The notes: generated from the sequence alone by a model not told the origin. 64,000 nucleotides of DNA from Adiantum capillus-veneris (GCA_014529385.2 CM043946.1:16511077-16575076), one strand, 5' to 3'. Counted from the stretch's first letter, positions 36,979-48,698 are shown. Translations and numbers: made by a program.

Positions 36979-37563
36979 TTGACAACAATTCAATCCAAAG
37001 TTAAGTACTCTATCCAGGGCTTTCGACCAAAGTATGATGGAAATGTTCAGTACGTGCCCATGAGGCCACAAGGACAACCCATGTACAGATACCAGCCTAA
37101 CATGGCATCAGCTCAAAGACCACCGATGGATATGGAAAGACCTCAACCCATGTTGGGTCAACAACCTCCGTATCCAGGACATAATGTAGTGCCTGTAAAG
37201 TGCGTGCATTCAGAAGGAGTCATAGATGAACAAGCACTAGTGCCTGTTATACCCTATGATGAGTCTAGTCCATCTACAGTAATGGTAGAAGGAGATTGGT
37301 ATGATTCACATCCACCACCAATGGAAGAACCTGTGACTTATACTCCACGAGAGCTTGCACCAATGTATTATGTAGCTAATCAAGGTGTTAGACCTCCTAT
37401 GGTAAGACCCATGATTAAGCCAAGAACGGGAAACTGTCATAATTGTGGTGCAGATAATCATTGGAAAAATGAATGCCTAGAGCCTAACAAGAATCTCAAG
37501 CCAGTTGTTGAAGCTTATTGCATGTTGCAAAAAGGGAGAACACTTCCCAGAAGATTGTCCTAA
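36979..37563 (+). pseudogene. G1 gag, C-terminal part with zinc knuckles
   Basis: The frame opens just after a TGA at 36970 and has no ATG. It is Pro/Gln/Met-rich (MRPQGQPMYRYQPNMASAQR) and ends with a zinc knuckle C-HN-C-GADN-H-WKNE-C. A 2-base loss near 37530 breaks a second knuckle whose rest lies in the next frame (KKGE-H-FPED-C, at about 37530-37563), so the ancestor had two. The capsid domain expected upstream is not visible. The product would package element RNA. Confidence 0.7.
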
Positions 37564-39650
37564 AAATCCTTTAAACAAGGGTAAAACAGTAGTAAACGTA
37601 GTCCAAGTGATACTTAGTAGCTCATCTCAGAGTAAACCGATTGTTACAATCAAGGTAATCACTAGAGCCCAGGCTAAGAAAAAGAAACATAACTCCTCTG
37701 ATGATTTGGAGAATAAAACATTACCTTTCAAAAGACCAAAAGAAGCAAAAGCAAAAGGTATGAGATGAGAAAACAGAAACAACGAGCTGAAATCAAGGAG
37801 AAAGCAAGACAGCTTTTCGGGGAAAAGGTGAAAGAACCTGGAAGCGAAATCAAAGAAATAACAGTAAAATCTGGAAGATCAATTTTGGTTGATAAAATTT
37901 TTGAGCCTATTAATGTAGCCTTGAAAGCCTACCAAGCGAGACTTAAAGCAGACCAAAACATGAAAACCAAATGGAAAAACTATCCTTCTCCAGACATGGA
38001 AGTAACTATGCTTGAAGCTTATCAAAATTTGGTAAGAATTACGCAAAAAATGCTAGAAAAACAAAAACCCAATCTCAAAAGTATGGCAAAACCTAAGGAG
38101 CTTGTGGTAAGAGACACTAAAGAAAAATTTGAAGTGGTGGTAGAACCCCACCTTGAAACAAAAGAGCCAGAACTTATAGTGCCGGACAGCGAAGATGCCT
38201 TGGACGGAATTCCATTCGTAGAAGAAGACTGGCCAGGACACTTATGGGAAAAAGTTAGAGAGATCAATGATGGGAGCCTAACTCTAAAGTCAGCTCCTAT
38301 AGAGGAAGTTTGGTTAGACAACCTACCTCCTGAAATGGACATGGATGTACAATCCTTGTATGGGGATTGCGGATCTGAAGCTTCAGAAATTTCGAAACCA
38401 TTGACTTAGAAAACAATACTTTCTTACTTGGGAGATAACAAAGATGAATCCATAGTGTGCAAGACCACTCAATTAAAAAGAGAAGAACAGACCCTAGAAG
38501 TAGACAACATTCATTCCATCATGTCTACACCCATCCAATGCACTCTTACTTTGGGAGAACTGTTAAAACTCATACCATACTTATGGAATGATCTACAGAA
38601 AACCCTACAGAAGGTGGGGATAACGGGGCTAATCTCAAAAAAAAATAAGAAAATTGAAAACCAAAATGAACAACAAAGAGATTTGATATGTTCCAATGAA
38701 CAAAGTCGGAGAATATTACGAAGGGGAAGAAGGAAACACAACCCTTCCATAGCCACAAAAGCAGTATGGGAGTCCTGGGGACAGCCAGCCATTAGACAAA
38801 CTCAAATAAAATTGCAATTGGCTGACGGACACATTGAAAGACCATTAGGGCTGCTTGAAAAAGTGATAGTCAATTCCTGTGGATTGAATATCAACACACT
38901 TTTGCCATAGTAGACTTTGGGAAAAAAACTCAATAACGAAATCATATTGGGAAGACCTTTCATGCGACAGGTACAACTTATCCAAGATTAGGAAACAATT
39001 ATCTGTACTTGAATCAAGTGGGATCTATAACAAGGGTTAATCTAAAAGATCGCACTTATAGAGATGTCATGAAAAGGCCCATACAAGAGTTTGATTCAGT
39101 CTCCTCAGCTGAAACTAAGCTTCCATCATGGTTAAACAAAGACACTCCTATTTGGATGTGTGGAGCTTCAGAAAAGAGAAATTTAAAACGAGAAGAATAT
39201 ATTTTAGAAAGGGATTGCACAGACGAAGCCTATGTACCTGAACCCTTTCCAGAGCATTTGTTTGAGTCATTTGAGTGGACTCAAATTTTAGCAACAATGG
39301 ATGTATGTGTGAATACGTCGATGCCTACTTAATGTTGCAATGAGGACAGCTACGACATAATTCCCATACAAATGGTTTCAACCCTCCACATTGAAGATGA
39401 AATTGAGGAACCCAAGGACTTGATGAAAGCTCAACAACTCTTTTCAGACCTCTACTACGATGCAACAGATGAGTTAGAAGAACACTCAGCTACCTCAGAA
39501 TATTCGGGGTCAGAACAAGAACATGTGAGAGCTAAGCTACTCATGAAAGGAGAGGAGGAAAAGTTTTTTGACTTTCCTAACCAGAAATCGAAAAGACAAA
39601 AATGGTATAGACAAAAAAGCCCACACCACAAACGTGAAAGCTAGACCTAT
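37505..39650 (+). pseudogene. G1 protease-like region between gag and copia-2
   Basis: After the second knuckle come basic and acidic linkers in shifting frames: 37505-37768, 37765-38409 (TAG at 38407, then on to 38910), 39009-39332 and 39372-39644. TLGELLKLIPYLWNDLQK is the stretch that precedes the retropepsin in gypsy pol. LQLADGHIERPLGLLEKVIV and a downstream frame reading EIILGRPFMRQV are its flap and ILG parts. The catalytic DTGA/DSGA is not visible where expected (IATKAVWESWG is in its place). The region then becomes acidic and stops at the copia-2 boundary (39733). Confidence 0.65.
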
Positions 39651-39733
39651 CCATCAGTCTCCAGTGGAACACAGTTCCTGATACAGATAGATGCATATGA
39701 TTGTGTCAAGGATAAAATCACTGGCAGATATCT

Positions 39734-39925
39734 TGAAGGAGTACGAGCGGAAGTGCGACACGAGAGAGAGTGCGAGAAGAAGAGCACGACGATATGGTGA
39801 ACTCGCTCTACTGTAATGTGTAGAGCATAGTGAGTTCTTATTAGGTTTTTACAAAAGAATATGTGTACATACCTGGCGGCCCGCCCACTTACCTGGGCGA
39901 CCACATTGGGCTTTATACCCCAACA
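39734..39925 (-). repeat. Copia-2 left LTR (3' LTR, minus strand)
   Basis: 192 bp. On the minus strand it begins TGTTGGGGTATAAAGCCC and ends CGTACTCCTTCA. The adjacent 39926-39943 reads on the minus strand as the polypurine tract (AAGTGGGAGG). Confidence 0.9.
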
Positions 39926-40014
39926 ACCTCCCACTTAAAGTCCAATGTGGTACTTTAAGTGTGAGAGAAGCTACTATACAAGCTAATATACAAGATATGT
40001 AGAGAAGTGATGTA

Positions 40015-42062
40015 CTACCCTACACCTAACTGCTTGCGAAAATGCGCAAAGCTCTCTGAGGGAAGTCCTTTTGTAAGTAGATCAGTAGGATTTTCTATGG
40101 TGTGAACTTTGACAAGCTGAAGTTGCTTATCCTCGAGCATTTCCCTGATGAAATGATACTTCACATCCACATGCTTTGTCTTTGACTGATAAACTGGATT
40201 GCGAGCCAATCGTATAGCACTTTGACTATCACAATATAACACAGGCATCTCTTCTTTGATTCCCAAATCTGTTACTAGTCGATTAAGCCAAATTGATTCT
40301 TTGCATGCCTCTGATGCTGCAACATATTCAGCCTCTGTAGTAAACTGAGTAACACAATCTTGTAATCTAGAACGCCATGATACTGCTCCACCAGCCAATG
40401 TAAAGACATACCCTGACGTAGACCTTCGGTTGTCTAAGTCACCTGCATAATCTGAGTCTGTAAAACCCTTTACACTTAGCTCCTAACTCCCATAGCATAT
40501 ACGCATACTCTTTGTAGCTTTCAGGTATCTCAATATTCCTTTCACTGCCTCCCAATGTTTCTTGCCTGGGTTTGACATGTATCGACTTACTACTCCCACT
40601 GCAAATGCAATGTCTGGGCGAGTAGCAATCATTGCATACATCAAACTACCCGCTGCAGACGCATATGGAATATTATCCATTTCAGCCTGTTCTTCCTCAG
40701 ACACAGGACAATCTTGTTTGCTAAGTTTCACATATGGTGGCAATGGAACACTCAATGCCTTTCCCTTCTCCATATTGAAACGTTGCAAAACCTTGTCAAT
40801 ATACTCTGTTTGAGATAACCAAATCAACTTCTTTGATCTGTCTCTCTCAATGCGCATACCAAGTATATGACTTGCCTCACCCATGTCTTTCATGTCAAAC
40901 GATTTTGCCATCTTTGACTTCAAAGCTGAAATTTCTTCAAAGTGCTTGCCAGCAATCAACATGTCATCCACATACAAAATAAGGATCAGTCAACTGCCAT
41001 CCTTAGCCTTCTTTGTATATAGACAGTGATCGAACTCACTACGTTTGTAGCCTTGAGAAAGCATAAACTTGTGGAATTTATGGTACCATGCCCTCCATGA
41101 TTGTTTTAAGCCATAAAGACTCTTTAACAACTGGCATACCCAATCTTCCTTGCCTTTCTCAACAAACCCTTCTGGCTACTGCATGTAAATTTCCACATCT
41201 AAATCACCATGCAAGAACGTTGTCTTGACATCCATTTGGTGCAACACCAAATCTAATATGGCAACCAATGCAAGAAAGCATCTCAATGTAGTCATCTTGA
41301 CCACCGGAGAGAAGACTTCATCAAAGTCAATGCCTTGTTCTTGCTTAAAGCCCTTGGCAACAAGCCTTGCTTTGTACTTTGGCTGACTATAATGAGCGGT
41401 GATCTTATACCTGTAAACCCATTTACAGGGTAGAGCCTTTTTGCCCTGTGGTAATTTAACTAGCTTCCATGTCTGGTTTTTATGCAGAGCTGTCATCTCT
41501 GACTGCATGGCCAATTGCCAATTCCCGGAGTCCTTCATTTGCACTGCTTCCTTGTAACATGAAGGCTCATTGCAATCAGTCAACATGACATAATTCATAG
41601 ATGGAACAAACCTATCAGGAGGTCGCGTGACACATCCAGATCTACGCACAATAGGTGGCTCAGGCTCAGCCACAACCTGTGGTTCCACTCTATCCTGTCC
41701 TTGCTCCTCTTGAGCCCTGACATTTTGTCTTGCACGTGCAGGTCCATCTTCTTGGAAGACAACTCTTCTAATCTCCTCAACCCTCTCTGGTTTAGAATGA
41801 TATTTGGATTCATTAAAGTGAACATCATTGCTGCGGACAACCTTTCTGGATTCGGGATCCCAAAGTCTGTACCCCATCTCACCAGAATTACCATAGCCTA
41901 GAAAGATGCACTTTCTACTCTTTGGCTCAAGTTTGTTCCTAAATTCCTTTGGAACGTGAGTATATGCCTCACAGCCAAAGACTCTGAGATGTTTGTACGA
42001 GGGCATTTTGCCTGACCATACCATCTCTGGCACTGAATCCTTCTACAAAACCTTGCTAGGAG
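40015..42062 (-). pseudogene. Copia-2 pol: integrase C-half, RT, RNase H
   Basis: A single minus-strand frame with five stops. From the right: SPSKVL (stop 42043-42045) KDSVPEMVWSGK, HLRVFGCEAY; then RT with KWVYRYKI, KARLVAKGFKQEQGIDFDE, QMDVKTTFLHG, stop 41176-41178 (MQ-stop-PEGF), stop 40990-40992, LYVDDMLIAG, and ASHILGMRI. RNase H comes after stop 40483-40485: FTDSDYAGDLDNRR, TTEAEYVAASEA, YCDSQSAI, KHVDVKYHFIRE. The final stop is near 40015. Three stops sit at Gln codons and one at a probable Arg codon. This half is missing integrase N-terminal residues; it stops at an AGATCT joined to plus-strand gag. Confidence 0.92.
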
Positions 42063-42066
42063 ATCT

Positions 42067-43020
42067 ATGGACGAAGATGAATGGAGCGAAATGGATGAAT
42101 TGGCACTTTCTACCATTATGCTGACTTTGGCAGAAAGCGTTTACTTCAATGTAGCAGACGAGATGTCGGCTTATCAAGCATGGTTAAAGCTGAGTGATCT
42201 TTATGAGAAGCAGAGTGCAGCTTCATAGGTATACTGGCTTAAGAAGCTTGTTGACTTGAAGATGAAAGAAGGGACACCTATGTCCAATCATCTGAATGAA
42301 TTCAACACAATCTATAGTCAGTTGTCAGCTCAAGGTGTCAAGTTTGATGAACCTGTTAGACCTATGTTCCTGTTGATCACATTGCCGGAAAGTTGGGACA
42401 CTTTTCGCACAGCTTTGAGTAATTCTGCACCTCCAGATGGTTTGAACATAGCAGGTGTAGAAGGAAGTCTGCTTACTAAAGAAACCAATAGAAAGACAAT
42501 GGACAAAGGCAAAGGAACAGCCTTAGTTGTCAGGGGAAGGACCAAAGAAAAGTACAAAGGTGGAAAGAGGAATCAGTCTCGTAGCAAGTCCCGCAGTGCT
42601 AAAGGCAAGAGTGACATAGAATGCTACCATTGTGGCAAGAAGGGTCACATGAAAAGAGACTGCAGAGAATTGAAAGTAGAAAAAGGCAAAGAGAAAGCTG
42701 AAGACCATGGTGAGAAGAACAAGTCCTCAGTGAAGATTCAATAAATAAATGTGACAAACACTGTTGCAGAGGATGACAGTCTAGTGTCAGGAGACATCTA
42801 CTTCTTGAAGAATACAATGGACTCAGCTCTTCTTACAGCATCTGATGGAAATGGATTGAGTGACTATATTATAGACTCAGGGGCATCACTTCATGTGTCT
42901 CCAAACAAGGAGTGGTTTACTTCTTATGTGACCACTAAAGATCATGTTCGGCTAGGCAATGGGCAGACATGTGAGATCTTAGGTGTTGGAAATGTTCAAT
43001 TGAAGTTTCAGAATGGCTCT
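42067..43020 (+). pseudogene. Copia-2 gag middle/C-terminus and protease (permuted block)
   Basis: The frame MDEDEWSEMDELALSTIMLT continues the gag start found at 44310-44455. It runs through LKKLVDLKMKEGTPMSNHLN to a knuckle C-YH-C-GKKG-H-MKRD-C and the protease DYIIDSGASLHVS. Stops at 42226 (TAG) and 42742 (TAA) lie at Gln positions. The coding sequence ends at 43020, exactly where the first base of an LTR begins. Confidence 0.9.
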
Positions 43021-43212
43021 TGTTGGGGTATAAAGCCCAATGTGGTCGCCCAGGTAAGTGGGCTGGCCGCCAGGTATGTACACATATTCTTTTGTAAAAA
43101 CCTAATAAGAACTCACTATGCTCTACACATTACAGTAGAGCGAGTTCACCATATCGTCGTGCTCTTCTTCTCGCACTCTCTCTCGCGTCGCACTTCCGCT
43201 CGTACTCCTTCA
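43021..43212 (+). repeat. Copia-2 internal LTR (plus strand)
   Basis: A complete 192-bp LTR, TGTTGGGG to CCTTCA, nearly identical to the left LTR reversed. Its first base is fused to protease sequence on the left. The primer site follows on the right. Confidence 0.92.
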
Positions 43213-43214
43213 AC

Positions 43215-43226
43215 TGGTATCAGAGC
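43215..43226 (+). promoter_or_regulatory. Copia-2 primer binding site (initiator Met tRNA)
   Basis: TGGTATCAGAGC, two bases after the internal LTR. Confidence 0.93.
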
Positions 43227-44309
43227 TCAGATCGAGGCTCGGGGCAGCACTGCATGAGGCTAGAGTCACCAACTCAAATTGGAGTGAAATTCGACAGGCG
43301 AAGAATCGGCCCCAAATCTTGTGGGAAAGCTTGAAGGGCTTGGTGTTGTCAGAATTTCATTATGAGGTCATCTCGGCCACCGTTCGGCTTCGACAAAGGT
43401 CTGCACAGGCCATTTTCGACTACGTGGTCTCGACGGGTGCAGATCCGACTCTGCAAATTTGGGGTTTTTGGCCTACGACTGCAGGTTCTGAGGATATCGA
43501 CACTCCCAGAGTGTTGATTTGTGGCTGTCTACACATCGAAGGACAGCTCACAGTTCTTGGAGGCGTGTCACATACGACACGGGCGCATCTACAAACAGAC
43601 TGTAGGCGACATCCACTAGTTCATCAAGTAGCTTGTGTTTGCTGCTTGATATTCCAGATTTCATCCTGACATTGCAGGTACTTCCACATGGGATGTATTG
43701 TCAGAGATGATGTATGTCTGTTGAGGGTTTGCTGGTTGTGAGTCACTCAGCAAACAACCGCCGCAGCAGTTACAGCATACAGTGGGAAATTTGTGGATGT
43801 ATGACTTTGTGGGAAGTCTATGTACTGTCAGATTTACTGCAGCCTTTGTTGAGGGTCGAGTGAGGTTTTATTGAGCTGGGGGATTCTCGAATGTTGAGAT
43901 CCTTTCGGTGATACAGGTCTTGGAGCGATCCCTCGAGCACCCTTAGATAGGCAGCTAGGATGTATTGACTGTGAGTTAGACAGTTGGGATTGCATCTTTG
44001 CTTTACTGCCGTTGAGGCATTGTCGCAGTCTATGCTTATACGACAGTGACAGGATAGTGAGAGACAGTACAGGTGTAGGACAGGTTTACCCGCAGCTTAC
44101 AGTGTCAGAGAGACAGTGTTTTTTGAGTTGTTTTTTGGTCTGTTTTTAGTACACTAGAGCCATTTTACAAAGGAGACTCTGCCAAAATTTCTGCAGAATC
44201 TGAAGCTTTCTTGGTTCATTTGACAGGTTGATATTGGTTCAGAGGTCAGTTTACAGGGGAAACTCTGCCGAATTTTTCCCAGAAAAGTAAACTACTATGA
44301 AGCGTAGCT
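43227..44309 (+). other. Copia-2 leader
   Basis: About 1.1 kb between primer site and gag start. The only sizeable frame (43319-43669) has no recognised domain. Confidence 0.7.
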
Positions 44310-44455
44310 ATGGCTGGATCACAGGACACTGCTCTTTACAATATCAAGAAGCTGGATGGAACCAATTTCCCATTGTGGAAGAAGCAGATTTGGCACGTGT
44401 TGGTACAAAAGAAGCAGATAAAACCTATAAAGCTCAAGGGGATAAAACCAGAAGA
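44310..44455 (+). pseudogene. Copia-2 gag start
   Basis: ATG at 44310, MAGSQDTALYNIKKLDGTNF, then PLWKKQIWHVL: the standard copia gag N-terminus. It stops at KPEE, where the sequence passes through AGAAGAAGAGC into a reversed LTR. The natural continuation (MDEDEWSEMDE) is at 42067. Confidence 0.9.
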
Positions 44456-44600
44456 AGAGCACGACGATATGGTGAACTCGCTCTACTGTAATGTGTAGAG
44501 CATAGTGAGTTCTTATTAGGTTTTTACAAAAGAATATGTGTACATACCTGGCGGCCCGCCCACTTACCTGGGCGACCACATTGGGCTTTATACCCCAACA
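44450..44600 (-). repeat. Copia-2 right LTR (5' LTR, minus strand, truncated)
   Basis: 151 bp matching 39775-39925 in the same orientation. The final 41 bp of the LTR (its U5 end) are missing and replaced by gag sequence, with AGAAGAAG shared at the junction. Confidence 0.9.
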
Positions 44601-44605
44601 TATCC

Positions 44606-45732
44606 TTCTACAAAAATCCTAAAAAGTTGAAAAGATTGAGAAAAACAAGGAAGGATACTCAAGCAAAGCCAAAGAAACAGGACAAGGATCCAACCATGAC
44701 ACTAGTTGAGCGAAAAAAGAAATATAAAGAGTTGAAAAAAGCTCTAAAGGAGATATATACAATCGAAATGGAAACCACAAAAGAGGATGGTAAAGATATA
44801 ATGAGTGTTCTATCCCATTACAAAAAATATACTCTTCAAGATCAAAAAATCATAAGAAAACAACCTGCTAGAGAACTACGAAAATAGGGCGAGTCCTACG
44901 AAGGGCCTAAAAACACGAAAAATATAAATTTGGTTGAACTACCTACATTGCAAATGACCTAACAGAAGAAGAAGAAGAGCTTTTTTACTAAGCTTACTAA
45001 AATAATACCGAGATATCTTCGCTTGGTCTTACAAGGATCTCAAGGGTGTTGATCCATAAATCTACCAACATACCATACCCATGAGAGATGATGCAAAACC
45101 AAGTAGACAAAGGCTATACACATACAATGAAACATTTTCCAGGAAGATCAAAGAAGAGATTGAAAAGTTGAAGGAAGCCGAATTCATTTATGAAATTGAA
45201 CACACAGATTGGGTGTCTCCAATTGTGGTAGTACCCAAGAAGAATGGAAAATTACGAGTGTGTGTCAACCTCAAGAAAGTGAATGCAGCTACCATTAGAG
45301 ACAACTTTCCTCTTCCAATCACTAAGCATGTATTAGAACAAGTTGCAGGAAAAGAAGCTTACAGCTTCTTATGGCTTTTCGGGATACAATCAACTTTTGG
45401 TTGACCCAAAAGATCAACATAAAACTGCTTTTGCGACGGAATGGGGTATTTTTGCCTATCGGGTTATGCCTTTTGGGTTAACTAATGGTCCTGGCACCTT
45501 TCAGAGCTTGATTAGCCATGCTTTTAAAGAATACCTTAGGAAATTCTTGGAAGTATATATGGATTATCTATGCGTACATTCGTCAATCGAGCTGATCATT
45601 TTGAACATCTCAAAAAGGTATTCGAGAAATGTAGTCTTTATAGGATTTGCCTAAATCCTTAAAAGTGCACATTCATGGATAGATAAGGAAAATTTCTTGG
45701 ACATATAGTGTCTTAAAATGGCATAGCAATTG
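44606..45732 (+). pseudogene. G1 reverse transcriptase
   Basis: After a Lys-rich linker, RT starts near 45060 (QHTIPMRDDAK), with DWVSPIVVVPKKNGKLRVCV and DNFPLP. A 2-base loss at about 45370 changes SFLDGFSGYNQ to a shifted frame, removing the first catalytic Asp codon. The next frame holds GIFAYRVMPFGLTNGPGTFQ and VYMDYL where YMDDL is expected, so the second Asp of the active site is Tyr. Another shift near 45575 and stops at 45659, 45686 and 45716 follow before the RNase H. Inactive. Confidence 0.88.
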
Positions 45733-45734
45733 AT

Positions 45735-46358
45735 ATGGATAAAATTCATGTTATTGCTGATTTGCATAGACCAAAAACAGTCAAGGGGATTCAAGACTTC
45801 ATGGGACATTGTGGATATTACAGACGGTTCATTTACATGTACGCTATAATTGCAAAACCCATGTATAGCTTGATTACACACTTTGAGTGGACTGAAGCAT
45901 GTGAAGAATCCTTCATAAAGCTTAAGCAAGCTCTCACTTCAGCTCCAATATTGAAAGCACCAGATTGGAATAAGATATTCCACATACATGTAGATGCTTC
46001 CAATTTTGCCATAGGATGTATACTAGCTCAACTAGGAGATAGGAAAATTGATTTTTCTATTTCTTATGCTAGCCAACAATTGAACATGGCAGAAAATAAT
46101 TATACCACCAACGAAAGAGAAGCATTAGGGATGATCTATGTCGTAAAAAAGTATAGACATTACCTATTAGCAAACAAATTTGTGTTCTTCATGGACTACC
46201 AAGCTTTATTGTACTTGGTCAACCAGCCATGCAAAACAAGAAGAATAGTGAGATGGTTCATCGTTTTTCTGGAATTTAATTTTACTGTGGTTATAAAAAA
46301 GGGCACTACTCATCAAAGAGCAGATCATTTGTCAAGGATTGTTTCAGGAACCTCCTAA
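45735..46358 (+). pseudogene. G1 RNase H (with RT connection)
   Basis: One open frame: MGHCGYYRRFI (RT thumb/connection), FEWTEACEESFIKLKQAL, then RNase H with HVDASNFAIGC, TTNEREALGMIY and FMDYQALLYLVN, and the closing THQRADHLSRI. The catalytic acids are present. It degrades the RNA strand of the RNA-DNA hybrid. A frameshift near 46340 separates it from the integrase part. Confidence 0.88.
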
Positions 46359-47661
46359 AGGAGTAGATGATGATCCACCAAATGCATATCTGTTCTACGT
46401 AGAAGTGATACCTCGATGGTCGGAAAGTATGGTATCATTGATGACCATAGCTCAAGTGGATTTGCAAATACCACTTCCTATTACAATCGGATTAATTGAC
46501 CATTTGGCTATGTATCAATTACTAGCTGGTAGGCTATACAAAAGAAACCAAAATGGAATATTGCTCTTATGCATTAATCCTGAAGAGAAAAACCAATACC
46601 TAAGTCAAGCACATATTACCATAGTGGGATTTCACTTTGCGGAAGACCAAACTATGCAAAGGATTTGAGACTTGGACTATTTTGGCCAACTATGAGGAGT
46701 GATGTTCGTTGTTTTGTAAGGGAATGCCCTCAATGTCAAAAACACACACCCATGCCTCATGTAACATTGTTTCAAATGTCACATGTTCCTAAGTGGAGTA
46801 ACTATTTAATCACTTACTTATCGAGCCGAACATTTCCTGAGGATATGAGTAAACGCCATCAAAGATCAATTGAAATTGAAGCAAGAGACTATGCCCTTAT
46901 TGGAAACCAATTGTATCGGAGAGGTAAGGATCAACATTTGCGTCTTTGTGCAAATGAAGACAAATATATTCCGATGATAGAACAAGCACATGCTAGATTG
47001 GCTGGAGGTCACTTTTCTAGTGGGACCACCGCAAGAGAAATCTTAATGGTAGGCATATGGTGGCCAACACTTTTTGCAGATGCCAAAGAATATGTTCAAA
47101 GATGTGATGCTTGTCAATGAGAAAAAATGCCAACACGTGTAGATAGCATGGCCTTAAGACCAATGATGGGAGCTAGAGCTTTCACAAAATGGGGTATAAA
47201 CTTTGTTGGGCCAATACAACCACCTGCTTATAGAACCCAAGCTCAATATATTATTGTAGCTACGAACTATTTGACTAAGTGGGCTGAGGCTAAAGCAACT
47301 CAAAAGAACGATGCTAGAACCACTGCCGCATTCTTATATGAGTGTGTTCACAAGATATGGACTGCCAATAGAAATTGTCAGTGATAGGGGAACTCATTTC
47401 CTCAATGAGGTAATCGAGTATTTGCTTAATGAATTTATGGTCATCCATAACAAATCAGCTCCCTATCACCCACAAACAAACAGACAAGCTGAGCATATGA
47501 ATAAGATTCTTAGCTTGGTATTGCCTAAAGTGGTTAGTTCAAGAAAGACAGACTGGGAAATGAATATCCATGCTACTCTATGGGCTTATCGAGTTTCATT
47601 TAAAACAGCAATGCTACACCCTTTCACCTTGTTTATGGTCTTGATGCCATACTGCCAATAG
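46339..47661 (+). pseudogene. G1 integrase with two zinc-binding modules
   Basis: Four frame pieces (46339-46668, 46665-47120, 47121-47384, 47311-47661). Module 1: LYKRNQNGILLLCINPEE, then H-ITIVGF-H and CPQC (about 46606-46740). Module 2: LYRRGKDQHLRLCANEDK, then H-ARLAGG-H and CDAC (about 46984-47118). Each is a full HHCC finger with its own leader, so the N-terminal domain is duplicated. The catalytic core follows: KWGINFVGP (Asp to Asn), VSDRGTHF (Asp kept), NRQAEHMN (Glu kept). A TGA at 47118 falls after CDACQ, where Arg is usual. Confidence 0.85.
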
Positions 47662-48698
47662 AATTTGTATTGCCGACACTAAGGGTAGCAAAGGATCTCG
47701 AGTGGACTGGACATGAATTGTGAGAAATACTTGAAGATTTAGAGAAGCTACATGAGCAAAGGCTAACTGCTGTAGCTCACATCTATGCACAAAAGCAGCA
47801 AAAACAATTTTTTTATTCCATCTAATTACCAAAATTTCAAAAAAGGGGACTTAGTTTTAATCTATTCCCTTTAAGCAACACATTCCCAAGTTTAAGAAGA
47901 AGAAATAGACCATTTACAATTGAAGATGTATCTCCAAGTGGAGCAGTCAAGTTGTCCATCCTAGATGGTGAACCAATGGCTAATTGGATTAGTGGATGTC
48001 GTTTAAAGAAGTACAATTTTTTGGTAACCAATGAATTACTACAAAGAATGCATGCAGCCAAGCAAAGGAAGATAAAATGACATGAGGTTATTGATGAAGC
48101 CCAGGAAGAAGCTCGTCTTTGGATACTTAAAAGGAAAGCTGCTCTCAAGAAGCAACAAATACCTATTCCCATCAACACACTGGAAATAGATGACCGACAA
48201 TGGGAATTGTAGAAACATGCAGTGTCAAAAAATGATGAATGGTTAGATGGAATGGACCTTTTCATCAAAGTACAGCTCAACAATCATAGCACAAATGCTT
48301 TGGTTGATACAGGAGCTTGAGTAAATGCAGTCAGTTATTCCACGTACAAGAAAGCAACAACTCAGTCATTGACAGCAGGAATACCGACTATCAAAGGATG
48401 CAACAAGAACCCAACACCAACATTGGGAGTAGTCAACTTGAATGTGATAGTACATGGATGTTCATTCCCTCATAAGTTTTTATGCTTACCAGATGAACAC
48501 ATGAATGAGACAATGATTCTTGGAATTCCATGGATGCGGACATACAAGGAAGTACCAGATTGGGATACGAATCAGCTCAAGCTATCACCTAAAGGTGGAC
48601 AACTCATTGTTCCAATTGCATCAAGCAAGGAAGAATGGAAAGGAAGCAATCAGCTAACCAAACCACGAAGTAATCAATCTTCTCCATCTTATCGATAA
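47662..48698 (+). pseudogene. G1 integrase tail and second, post-integrase aspartic protease
   Basis: From about 47886 one frame gives the integrase C-terminal tail (NRPFTIEDVSPSGAVKLSIL, DGEPMANWI), a Lys-rich linker, then NDEWLDGMDLFIKVQLNN and the retropepsin active site NALVDTGA (Asp at 48306-48308). Further on come VNLNVIVHG and MILGIPWMRTY, the second signature of clan AA proteases. Stops lie at 48078, 48210 and 48318 (right after DTGA, where the relative G2 has CGA), and the frame ends at 48696. G2 has the same domain in the same place (59115-59600), so it is a regular part of this lineage and not a stray insertion. Confidence 0.8.

Larger units (their letters stand above)
39734..44600 (-). 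mobile_element. Copia-2: rearranged Ty1/copia element inserted in G1
   Basis: Outer ends are inverted LTR sequence on both sides, with TATCT (39729-39733) on the left and TATCC (44601-44605) on the right, so it entered G1 as one unit. Left to right: a full minus-strand LTR; minus-strand RNase H, RT and integrase C-half; then plus-strand gag middle, zinc knuckle and protease; a complete plus-strand LTR with primer site, leader and gag start; and a minus-strand LTR lacking its last 41 bp. The plus-strand block is the 5' half of the same element family in circularly permuted order. Confidence 0.85.

Noticed and set aside
47837-48283. 148-codon minus-strand frame
   Set aside because: Shadow of the plus-strand integrase tail and protease lead-in of G1, which has recognisable motifs and a matching copy in G2.
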